Shown here: positions 10,601 through 19,235 of the stretch, piece by piece
Position numbering within the stretch: position 1 is the stretch's first letter
Layout: the number at the start of each line of letters is the position of its first letter
Source: Tulasnella sp. 424
Lineage: Eukaryota; Basidiomycota; Agaricomycetes; Cantharellales; Tulasnellaceae
Direction of reading: 5' to 3'
Assembly (NCBI GenBank): GCA_019633425.1
Contig: WSUB01000201.1
Span: forward strand, 1-64,000
DNA length: 64,000 nt
Program-made: the position numbers and the translations under genes
Notes under the pieces: model-generated
Database searches by the model: none
Told to the model about the DNA's origin: nothing
The model's input: only the letters and a program-made list of their open reading frames with translations

Positions 10601-12871
10601 AGTGGAAAAGAAGTGCTAACATGTTGGGTGATGCTCCAGCAGTTTGCAAGTGACTCAGATACCTGGCTACGACCCTTGTGGAACGATGCAAACCGCTTCA
10701 TGGTGGAATTCTTGGAACCAATATCCTATGGAACACTTCACATTTACACATCAGCACTGCCCTTCTGCCCCATTGATACTCAGCTATGGAAGTATTATCA
10801 CCATCAGAGATTAAGTGAGGTGTTGGGGGGGCAACAAAACAGGAAATGGTCTGCAAAACTTTGGACCAGGTATGTGAATAGCGCAATAAAGAGCATCAGA
10901 TTCTCGCCGAATGGCAAGATACTTGCACTGGGAGTTGACGATGGGACTGTTCACTTGTGGAATATTGAGAGGGGGGAGCAGCTTGGGGAGCCCATGCATG
11001 GCCACACCAACCAAGTCACCTCTGTTGCCTTCTCTCCAGATGGTAAGAGGCTTGCATCTGGGTCTTTAGATGAGACAGTACGCTTGTGGGATGTGGAGAA
11101 GCAGGAGCAGCTTAGGGAGCCTATGCATGGCCACACTGGCTGGGTCACCTCTGTTGCCTTTTCTCCAAATGGGAAGAGGCTTGCAACTGGGTCTGATGAT
11201 AGGACAGTGCGCTTGTGGGATGTTGAGCAAGGGGAGCAGCTTGGGGAGCCCATGCATGGCCACACTGACCAGGTCACCTCTGTTGCCTTCTCTCCAGATG
11301 GCAAGAGGCTTGCATCTGGGTCTTTCGATGAGACAGTGTGCTTGTGGGATGCTGAAATGGGGGAGCAGCTTGGGGAGCCCATGCATGGTCCCAACAGCTG
11401 GGTTACCTCTACTGCCTTCTCTCCAGATGACAAGAGGGCTGCATCTGGGTCTTTAGATGAGATGGTGTGCTTGTGGGATGCTGAGACAGGGGAGCAGCTT
11501 AGGGAGCGCATCCACATTAGCCAGGTCACCTCTGTTGCCTTCTCTCCAGATGGGAAGAAGCTTGCATCTGGGTCTTGGGACACCTCAGTGTGCTTGTGGG
11601 ATGTTGAGAAGGGAGAGCAGCTTGGGGAGCCCATGTACGGCCATATCAACCAGGTCAACTGTGTTGACTTCTCTCCAAATGGCACATGGCTTGCATCTGG
11701 GTCTTTCGACAGGACAGTGCGCTTGTGGGATGCTGAGAGGGGGGAGCAGTTGGGAGAGCCCATGCATGGCCACACTGATCAGGTCACCTCCATTGCCTTC
11801 TCTCCAGATGGGAAGAACCTTGTATCTGGGTCTAATGACAAGACAGTGAACTTGTGGGCTATTGAGAGGGAGGGGCAGGCTGGGGAGTCCATGCATGGCC
11901 ACACCTACCAGGTCACCAAAGTTACCTTCTCTCCAGATGGGAAGAGGCTTGCATATCTGACAGGGGACAGCACTTGCTTTTGGGATGTTGAGAAGGGGGA
12001 GCAGCTTGGGGAGCCCATGCCTGGTCACATCACCTCTGTTGCCTTCTCTCCAGATGGGAAGAGGCTTGCATCTCTGTCTTTTGACACCACAGTGTGCTTG
12101 TGGGATGTCGAGAAAAGGGAGCAGCTTGGGGAGCCCATGCACAGCCACACTGACATAGTCAGCTATGTTACCTTCTCTCCAGATGGGAAGAGTCTTGCAT
12201 CTGGGTCTGCTGATGGGACAGTGTGTTTGTGGGATGTTGAGAGGAGGGAGCAGCTTGTGGAGCCTATGCATGGCCACACCTACCAGATCACTTTGATTGC
12301 CTTCTCTCCAGATGGGAAGAGGCTTGCATCCGTGTCTGGGGACAGCACTTGCTTGTGGGATGTTGAGAAGGGGGAGCAGCTTGGGGAGCCCATGCATGGT
12401 CACATCACCTCTGTTGCCTTCTCTCCAGATGGCAGTAGGCTTGCATCTGGGTCTTACACAACAGTATGCTTGTGGGATTCCAGGAAGGGGGAGCAACTTA
12501 GGGAGTCCATGCACAGTGCCACTAGCTATGTCACTGCTGTAGCTTTCTCTCCAGATGGCAAGAGGCTTGTGGCCAGGTTAGAGAATAGTCAACTCTATTG
12601 GCTCTCTCCTTTCACTCTTGAACCACTCTATGACCCATCCGCTCTTGTCAATCATGCTTACAAGAATTTCCCTCCCCCCTTTTCCCCCTTTTCTTCCCAG
12701 GGTCATTGGGTTACCTACCTTGGTTCTAGGATGCTCTGGTTACCACCACAATACTGGGACTCTCCAGACATGACCATTGTTCTTTCTGGGGAAACTCTGC
12801 TTGTGAATGGTGGTATGGTTTCCTTTTTTTATATTTCTAAAATTCTCCAATTTTACCCTCTTGCTTTGTAA
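7616..12871 (+). CDS. NACHT-WD40 NLR-type receptor
   Basis: My model has nine exons: 7616-7771, 7822-7955, 8011-8185, 8250-8441, 8495-8634, 8691-8829, 8886-8928, 8990-10578 and 10640-12871. All phases agree, giving about 1599 residues. Residues 1-326 form a helical domain with the IPLVGSYIGAAAKLG and MDSNKEAAKSL patterns common before NACHT domains in agaricomycetes. The NACHT module follows, with GTREGILQRI, Walker A GMAGRGKST (about residue 389) and Walker B LLIVDVLDECED (about 485). About 14 WD repeats run from residue 938 to about 1510. Fungal STAND proteins of this build act in self/non-self recognition, with NTP-driven oligomerisation after ligand binding by the repeats. The 3' end is the least certain part, since the last residues after the WD array are hydrophobic and an extra terminal intron is possible. 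The retrotransposon lies 380 bases downstream and does not cut the coding region. Confidence 0.85.
10886..12600 (+). repeat. WD40-coding repeat array, 14 units of about 120-129 bp
   Basis: Units share VTSVAFSPDGKRLASGS and WDVEKGEQLGEPMHGHT cores and are highly similar at the DNA level as well. Most are 43 codons. Units 5, 9, 12 and 13 are shortened in the loop between blades. Units 9-10 and 12-13 form matching pairs: a GDSTC blade lacking residues, then a blade beginning HITSVAFSPDG. This indicates duplication of a three-blade block. Fourteen blades would fit two seven-blade propellers. Confidence 0.9.
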
Positions 12872-13246
12872 TTCTTTTAATTATATCAGGTTTTGCTTCC
12901 CTTGAGTCTTGTAAATACATCCTTCTTTTGATTTACAATATGTTGCTCTATTTCAATCATTTCAGTGTGTTGTATAAAGTCCATTGCAAATAAGAGCAGG
13001 TTACTACACCCTTAAACATACCTCGCTCTTGGTGATGATGTTATTTGTTCTTGCACTCCTCCAATCCCTCTGCTCATCCTCCTTTCACTCTTTCTCTTTG
13101 CTCATCTCACTTTCACTTGTTCCCTTCACATATCCCGCTTTTGTTAAGTTGGGTTGCTCACCAACCCTCCTCCATGTCTGGTATTTTTGAGTCCCTGTGA
13201 TTGATTGATTCTACGCTCCCACGGTTGATGTGATCTCTTGAAGCAA
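12872..13246. other. 3' flank of the NACHT-WD40 gene
   Basis: AT- and pyrimidine-rich sequence with TTTTAATTATATC (about 12875) and further T-rich runs, suitable for transcript 3'-end formation. No second gene is supported. A small open frame at 12984-13190 is compositionally biased and not convincing. Confidence 0.4.
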
Positions 13247-13251
13247 CCAAT
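13247..13251. repeat. Target site duplication CCAAT (left)
   Basis: The five bases before the left LTR (CCAAT) are repeated exactly at 19231-19235 after the right LTR. This is the expected signature of integrase-mediated insertion and shows that the element is a single complete insertion. Confidence 0.9.
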
Positions 13252-13570
13252 TGTCAGAGTCGGGGTCGATATCGAGAGATAAGGCGAGGCATTCCGATGG
13301 AGATGATCAAGAGTTAAGAGGTAAAAGAGATGCTGATATTATGAGAGTAGACAAGAGGCAGAATGAGGAACAGATCTCCTCATTCCACCAGGTTAATATA
13401 GAACGAAAGTGGAGGTTTATGACTAATGGGTGTGTAACGACATGAGGTGCTGACTGAGAATACATGAGGCGCTGACTGAGGAATGGAGGCGACGCGTCAG
13501 CTAAGAGTGGAGATAAGATATGGTACGAGGACGGGATGATAAGATATGATGTGAGGACTAGGTCATCACA
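13252..13570 (-). repeat. 3' LTR
   Basis: Begins TGTGATGACC and ends CTCTGACA in element orientation (TG...CA). It has two copies of a unit containing GACTGAGAATACATGAGGC-like sequence where the 5' LTR has three. In the putative R start it reads ATTCTGCCT, one base different from the 5' LTR. Confidence 0.95.
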
Positions 13571-13582
13571 GTTGCCCCTCCT
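13571..13582 (-). promoter_or_regulatory. Polypurine tract
   Basis: In element orientation the bases just before the 3' LTR read AGGAGGGGCAAC. This purine run would prime plus-strand synthesis after RNase H cleavage. It overlaps the stop codon of pol, so coding sequence and tract share bases. Confidence 0.75.
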
Positions 13583-16500
13583 AAGAGCGAAGCCGAGACG
13601 ATTGGCGTTGAGGTTGAGCATTGTGTGCGTCCGGGAATCGTCGATGGAAATTGTGGACGGCATCGAGCGCATGTTCGAGGTTCTCCGCATTCTCCCAGGT
13701 ATTATTCTCGTCACTGAACCCTTTCCACTTGACGAGGTACTGGAGTTGTCGGTATCGTAAACGAGAGTTAAGGATTTTCTCTACTTCCCATTCCTCTTGT
13801 TCATTAATTATCACAGGTGGGGGGGGGATCTGCGTTCGTCCTGGAATAGTGTTGACAACGTGTGGCGTAAGGAGGTTGACGTGGAACACAGGGTGAATCT
13901 TCATCGTGGGGGGTAGTGCGAGTTTATAGGCATGCGTCGAGATCTTGGATTCGATAGCGAACGGTCCTAATCTCTTTGCCGCTAGTTTAACTGAAGGTCG
14001 ATCCATGTTGATGTTCTTTGCTTCCAACCACACTTTGTCCCCTACGGCGTAGTCTGGTTCTTGCTGCCGATGTCGATCGTAGCATTCCTTCTGCTTCTCC
14101 TGTGCTAATTCCATCGCCACTTGTACTTCTTCCTGTATGGTGTGGATTTGCTCGAGTCTTTCCTTGGCAGACGGATTTGCTTGTGCTCCTGACGGCATAT
14201 TGGTGAACATCGGATTGTACCCTCTTGCCACCATGAATGGCATTTCACCGGTAGACGAATGTGTTGTGTTATTGTATGAGAACTCCGTGAATGGTAATAG
14301 TTCGTCCCAATCGTCTTGTCGGTGGTTGCAGTAGATCCGTAAAAACCCTTCGATGTTCTGGTTGACCCTTTCTGTCTGTCCGTCGGTCTGGGGATGATAC
14401 GCCGTTGAGAAGGTTGGCTTGATACCAAGTCCGTTGTACAGTGCTCTGAGGAATGGGGCGTTGAACTGTGGGCCTCTGTCGGAGACGGTCCGAGTGGGTA
14501 GGCCATGGTACTTCCAGACATTCGCGATGAACAGCTCGGACGTTTTTTGTGCGTCGAGTCCCAGCTCCTGCGTGGCGACGAAATGAGCTTCCTTTGATAG
14601 TCGGTCTACTACTGCCAGTATTGTGTCGTTGCCGTTCTTGGTTGTTGGAAGCTTGGTGATAAAATCATACGACACATCTTGCCAAGGCCCTTCGGGAATT
14701 GGCAATGGCTTTAACAGACCGGTGGGCTTCGAGTAGTGTGGCTTGTTTCGTTGGCATGTATCGCAGGCTTCAACATATCGATTGACATAGGCTTTCATCG
14801 ATGGCCAGAAATATCCTCTTGACAGTAGTTCCAACGTTTTGGCTTGTCCTGGGTGTCCTGCTATGATGGCGTCGTGATACAGTTGCAGTAGGGATCTCTT
14901 GACGTCTTCGTCGTTAGGGACCTAGATTCTTTCCTTATACCGCAGTAGTCCATCCTTCCTAGACCATCCTGCCATGTCTTTTCGTACATTTGCTGGGGCG
15001 GAGTCCGGATCAGCGTTCAGGTACGCTAGTACTGCTTTGATTGTCGGGTCTTCCTTCAATTTTGATTCGATCGTCCGTACTATCTGTTCGTCGGTTTCCA
15101 ATCGTACGTCTTCTTCGTCCTCATTCGCATCGACTTCCACGAATCTCGATGGTGGTAGGAACGTCAGAGGCGTTTCTTCTGCCCCCCCCTCAGGTCGGTG
15201 ATCCGGACGACGAGACAGAGCATCTGGTTTCCCTGATTTGACTCCTGGTCGGTATTCTATTTCGAAATCGTAGTCGGCGAGTTCTTGCAACCATCGGTGT
15301 TGGCGGGCGTTGAGAGTTTGCGATTTCATAAACCATTGCAAGTTCTTATGATCCGTTTTGATTCGTGTCTTGTGTTTGGTGCCCTTGAGGTAATGCTGCC
15401 AGTATTTGAGGGCTCTGACTATGGCTAACATTTCTTTATCGTAGACATCGTAATTCGCTTCAGCCGGAGTGAAGGACTTTGACATGAAGGCGTTCGGGTG
15501 CAATCTGCCGTCTTTGGCTTTCTGGGATAGGATTGCTCCATACGCATACCCTGAGGCGTCCGTTTCCAGTGTTGATGGTTTTTCCGGGTCATGGTGTCGT
15601 AATACCGGGGCGGTCATGAATCGTTCCTTCAGGGTTTCAAAAGCTTTCGTGCATTCACTCGTCCAGTTCCATTTGACGTTTTTCCTGAGCAATTCCGTGA
15701 TTGGGGCTGCGATTCTTGAAAAGCCTTCTATGAATCGTCGATAGAAGTTGGCGAAACCAAGAAATGTTTGGATCTCCTTGACGTTGGTCAGTGTTGGCCA
15801 TTCCTTGATTGCTTCCACCTTGTACTTGTCCATCGAAATTCCTTCTTTGCTGACCCACAATCCCAGGTACTCCGTTTCGGTTACGAAGAACCTGCATTTT
15901 TTTGGCGTTGCAACGAAGGTCGTTTTCCCTAAAGCGTTTCAAAACCTCCTTGGTGATTTGGACGTTCTCCTCCCTAGTTTTTGTTGCCAGCATCGTATCG
16001 TCGAGGTAGTTGAGGACGGCAGAGTCGAGAAGGTCATGGAGGATGTGGTTGATGAATCGTTGGAATACAGCTGGTGCGTTGCAGAGTCCGAACGGCATCA
16101 CGGTCCATTCGAACAACCCAAACCGCGTTCGGAACGCCGTTTTCCATTCGTCTCCCTTCGCTATTCCGATCAGATGGTAGCCGGATCTTAGGTCGAGATT
16201 TGTGAACCATTCCTTCCCTGTCAGGCGTTCGATTAGTTCTGTGGCCAGTGGAATCGGGTACCGGTCTGGGACTGTGATCTCGTTCAGTTTCCGGTAGTCG
16301 ATAACCAGTCTTTTCTTTCCGTCTTTCTTGCCGACAAAGAAACATGCTGCTGCGATCGGCGAGCTGGAGGGTTTGATGAATCCTTTTTGTGTCATTTCTG
16401 TCACCCACTTCTTCATGTCTTCGTTGTCCTCGGCTGATCCTTGATATAGTCCTGATGGTTTAGATAGTTGTGCTTCGGGTTTGAGGTCTATCTTGCAGTC

Positions 16501-17193
16501 GAACGGTCTGTGCGGGGGTAGGGCGTGGTTGTCCTTCATTTCTTCGAACATGTCTAGGAACTCGTGAAGTTCTTGTGGTACTGCTTGTTCGATCGGAAGT
16601 TCCTTTGGGGCGTGTTCGGAGGCGATTTTTGCTGATATGCTCGTTCCGGCTACTACTGGTGTGATGGGTCGTCGATCTGGTTGCCCATTGATCTTCCCGA
16701 AAACGTCTGCTGGTGCGTCTAGACAATTTTGCGAGCAGTAGACATCGTCGAATGTTACTCTTCGGGTTCTCCAATCCACTTGTGGGTTATGTCGGTACAG
16801 CCAAGGGGCGCCCAGGATCACGGGGTGCTTTCCTATGTTAGCGACATCTAACGTTACTTCCTCCGTATGTGGCCCAATTTGCAGTTTGGCTTGCACTTCT
16901 CGATCGATTCTTCCTAGTGGATGTCTGTCAATGGCGACTGGTTGTAATGGAAATTCTTTGGGTCGAGTCAGGATTTGGTTTTCTTCGACAAAACGGTTAC
17001 TGATAAACTCCGAGGTGGCTCCTGAATCGATCATTACCGTCGGAAATGCTGTGACTTGTTCTGTCGTTATTCTTGCTGGTACAATCAAATGTGACGTAGG
17101 GTGCATGTTCATACGATTTTCATAATTCATATTAATCACATGATCAGTACCTAGAAGATGATGGAGAACGGGAGCGCGAGATGGCACAGTCAT
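13581..17193 (-). pseudogene. Retrotransposon pol (PR-RT-RH-IN-chromodomain), broken
   Basis: Pol starts with the ATG at 17193, which overlaps the gag stop. Protease has DSGATSEFIS (about 17020). Reverse transcriptase has the LDLRSGYH, MPFGLCNAP and YLDDT boxes (the last at about 15990-16005). RNase H has LETDASGYAYGAILSQ and TDHKNLQWF. Integrase has the HxxxH-CxxC finger (HPGQAKT to CDTCQRNK), then VVDRLSKEAHF, SDRGPQF and the downstream Glu of the DDE triad in GQTERVNQNIEGF. A chromodomain (EWEVEKIL, YLVKWKGF, NTWENAENL) closes the protein. Two lesions interrupt it. One is an extra A in a run of seven (15897-15903) just after the RT catalytic region. The other is an in-frame TAG at 14922-14924 between the RNase H tail and the integrase finger. 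The rest of the frame is clean, so the breaks are recent or are sequencing errors. Confidence 0.9.
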
Positions 17194-18530
17194 CACGTGC
17201 TGGGTAGAAAACCCTGCTGCATGAATGGACTGAATGGATTGTTGGACTGAGGGGTAGTGGACGTTGGGACGGACTGAGCGGTGGGTGCGGGGATGATGGT
17301 AGCCGCAATGGTGGTGTCAACGACTCCCTGGCGAGGCCTCTGGGAAAGATTGTGATCGCTTGCCCTGTGTCCTGCCTGCCCGCAATAGTAGCATCTTCCT
17401 TCTTGTCTTCGTTTCGCTTTTTCTTCGGCCGATACTGGTCCACGTTTATTGGCGTCTATTTGAATAGGGACCGGTTGAGAGTGCTGGAAGGCGTTCGGCG
17501 CTTGTTGGTTGGGATTCGCTCGATACGTCTGTTGTGCGGGGGCAATAGGAGGAGGAGGCGGTGGTGGAACTTGTTGATTCAGGAAGGGGTTGTTTCGAGG
17601 TTGCGGGCGAGGCAGGGGACGATGTTGACCTTCGTTCTTCTCCTGCTTTCTTTCCCAGATTCGCTCATCCAGTCGGATACTCAGGTTGATTAGTCCTTCC
17701 AGGCTTGTCGACTTTGGGTGATAGACTAGGGCGTCCTTGACCTCGTCCTTGAGCCCTCGGCGGTAATAGTGGATGAATGTTCCTTCGTCCCAGTCGATCT
17801 CCATCGTGATTCTTCGGAAATCGGATGCGTAGTGTGTGGCCGGTCCTCTTTGCCCTTTGGCTATTAACACTTCTAATTCTCTAATCGCGGCTGCCTCCTT
17901 ATCCGGGTCTCCAAAGGCTTTAACAAATTCTTCTTCGAATGCATCCCACTTCCTAGCTTCCCTCTTTTTCTGCTTTCCCAGGATATCTTGGAGGACGGGA
18001 CTAGCCCAGGTTTTGGCGGTGTCGGTGAGATAGGATATAGCGAATATGATCATCATCCTTTCGTCGTCGAAGTCTTCGCTTTTAACTAGGAAGTATAGTT
18101 TGCAGGCTTCGATGAACTGGTTGGCCGGGAGTCCTCGTTTCTTTCCATCGTATGTTTCGGGTTCTCGGACCTTGATTTTGTGCTTCCTTCCGATTAATCC
18201 CATCGCCGTGAACGCTCTCTTTGCTTGCCTGAACTCGGGGTCGTTTTCGTCGACCGGCGGGGTCCTTCGGATTGGTGTCTTGGGTGTCTTGGGCGAGTGG
18301 AGGTTAAACCCTCCGAGGTCTCCTGTGACTGATTCGACTGATGGCGCTCGATCGTTTCGGTAGGTGCTGAACTGGAACGGATGTCGTACGGTAGGTTGTT
18401 GGGTGGGAGGTATGAATGGTTGAGGCAGGGGTTGCTGGATTTGGTCGACTTCCGATTGTAATAGTAGGGGTGGTTCCTGGTTCGTAGTCGATTGTTGTGG
18501 ATTTCTGTTGCTTCCAGATGGGTTCTCCAT
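17193..18530 (-). CDS. Retrotransposon gag (capsid and zinc knuckle)
   Basis: The 445-residue frame is intact. It begins at an ATG with a strong context (AACCATGGAG). A Pro/Gln-rich N-terminus is followed by the capsid region (residues about 100-290), with the usual YLTDTAKTWASPVL, WDAFEEEFVKAFGD and HYRRGL-type patterns of Ty3 Gag. A zinc knuckle CYYCGQAGHRASDH lies near the C-terminus (about 17365-17400). Its fourth ligand position is His rather than the usual Cys, giving C-C-H-H. Gag assembles virus-like particles and binds the element RNA. The stop codon TGA shares its A with the start of pol (TGATG, 17195-17191), which suggests coupled termination and reinitiation. Confidence 0.9.
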   Translation of the reverse strand: MENPSGSNRNPQQSTTNQEPPLLLQSEVDQIQQPLPQPFIPPTQQPTVRHPFQFSTYRNDRAPSVESVTGDLGGFNLHSPKTPKTPIRRTPPVDENDPEFRQAKRAFTAMGLIGRKHKIKVREPETYDGKKRGLPANQFIEACKLYFLVKSEDFDDERMMIIFAISYLTDTAKTWASPVLQDILGKQKKREARKWDAFEEEFVKAFGDPDKEAAAIRELEVLIAKGQRGPATHYASDFRRITMEIDWDEGTFIHYYRRGLKDEVKDALVYHPKSTSLEGLINLSIRLDERIWERKQEKNEGQHRPLPRPQPRNNPFLNQQVPPPPPPPIAPAQQTYRANPNQQAPNAFQHSQPVPIQIDANKRGPVSAEEKAKRRQEGRCYYCGQAGHRASDHNLSQRPRQGVVDTTIAATIIPAPTAQSVPTSTTPQSNNPFSPFMQQGFLPST

Positions 18531-18856
18531 GGTTGCGCTTTAACGAAGATGTCGACTGGTAGGATTCGATAGAGTTGTTGAAGTTGTCGTTCGGTCGGTT
18601 GATAGGGGATAACAATGGTTTTGTTCTGGACTTCCGCGAGTGTTAAGATGTTGAGGATTTCTTGTACTTCGTACTTGAACCTGGTGGTTATGTCGATGAT
18701 GAACCGTACTTGGAATTCTTTCACTTCTTGGATTAGTCGGTCGAGCCTTGCAAGGGTCCCGGTGCGCTTGATTCTTTGGTTTAGTCTTGTTTGGTGGTAT
18801 TCGATCTCTGGTAGGGTTTCTTCGTAGTCGATGAGTTCGTTTGTGTACTTGGGCAT
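18531..18856 (-). CDS. Small ORF upstream of gag in the retrotransposon
   Basis: An open frame starts with ATG at 18856, 23 bases after the primer-binding site. It runs in a different frame past the gag start; its frame only closes at 18194 inside gag. The first ~110 residues are charged and look helical or coiled (YHQTRLNQRIKR, LDRLIQEVKEFQVRF). Beyond 18530 it is read through gag in another frame and is probably not meaningful. It may be an N-terminal extension joined to gag by frameshifting, a separate small protein, or a leader ORF that tunes gag translation. No family is recognised. Confidence 0.5.
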
Positions 18857-18878
18857 AAACGGGTCGCCTTAATAAGGG

Positions 18879-18887
18879 ATTCCGCCT
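18879..18887 (-). promoter_or_regulatory. Putative self-primer binding site (AGGCGGAAT)
   Basis: In element orientation the sequence starting 2 nt after the 5' LTR contains AGGCGGAAT. This is the exact 9-base reverse complement of ATTCCGCCT inside the 5' LTR (19002-18994). That LTR stretch lies 36 bases after the first T of a TATATTAA box, where transcription would start. In Tf1-type elements the 5' end of the RNA folds back to prime cDNA synthesis, and this geometry fits. A tRNA primer is not excluded. Confidence 0.6.
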
Positions 18888-18889
18888 AA

Positions 18890-19230
18890 TGTCAGAGTCG
18901 GGGTCGATATCGAGAGATAAGGCGAGGCGTTCCGATGGAGATGATCAAGAGTTAAGAGGTAAAAGAGATGCTGATATTATGAGAGTAGACAAGAGGCGGA
19001 ATGAGGAACAGATCTCCTCATTCCACCAGGTTAATATAGAACGAAAGTGGAGGTTTATGACTAATGGGTGTGTAACGACATGAGGCACTGACTGAGAATA
19101 CATGAGGCGCTGACTGAGAATACATGAGGCGCTGACTGAGGAATGGAGGCGACGTGTCAGCTAAGAGTGGAGATAAGATATGGTACGAGGACGGGATGAT
19201 AAGATATGATGTGAGGACTAGGTCATCACA
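18890..19230 (-). repeat. 5' LTR
   Basis: TG...CA bounded and 341 bp long. It contains three copies of a 22-bp unit (around 19080-19145) that occurs twice in the 3' LTR, which explains the length difference. It carries the promoter of the element. Confidence 0.95.
18994..19038 (-). promoter_or_regulatory. LTR promoter: TATA box and likely start site
   Basis: TATATTAA lies at 19038-19031 on the minus strand. The complement of the primer-binding site begins 36 bases downstream at 19002. If transcription starts there, R begins with ATTCCGCCT. This is inferred from spacing, not measured. Confidence 0.5.
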
Positions 19231-19235
19231 CCAAT
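19231..19235. repeat. Target site duplication CCAAT (right)
   Basis: Exact match to 13247-13251. Joining the two flanks restores a continuous pre-insertion sequence. Confidence 0.9.

Larger units (their letters stand above)
13252..19230 (-). mobile_element. Ty3/gypsy chromovirus retrotransposon (minus strand)
   Basis: The element is 5979 bp, bounded by LTRs of 341 bp (5' LTR, 18890-19230) and 319 bp (3' LTR, 13252-13570), and flanked by CCAAT duplications. In the order of its own transcript it has a 5' LTR with TATA box, a primer-binding site, a small upstream ORF and gag with a zinc knuckle. Then comes pol (protease, reverse transcriptase, RNase H, integrase, chromodomain), a polypurine tract and the 3' LTR. 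The order PR-RT-RH-IN and the C-terminal chromodomain define a chromovirus. The LTRs differ by only about five substitutions plus one 22-bp tandem unit, so insertion is recent. Pol has one frameshift and one in-frame stop, so this copy is not autonomous as read. It lies between the NLR gene and gene-poor sequence. Confidence 0.95.

Noticed and set aside
10951..12514. Long minus-strand frames opposite the WD repeats
   Set aside because: They are mirror frames created by the repetitive WD coding sequence, with repeats of the same period and no independent features.
12984..13190. Hydrophobic 68-residue frame after the NLR gene
   Set aside because: Composition reflects a T/C-rich 3' flank; no start context or homology pattern.
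13252..19230. Endogenous retrovirus with env
   Set aside because: No env frame lies between integrase/chromodomain and the 3' LTR; the polypurine tract follows pol immediately.
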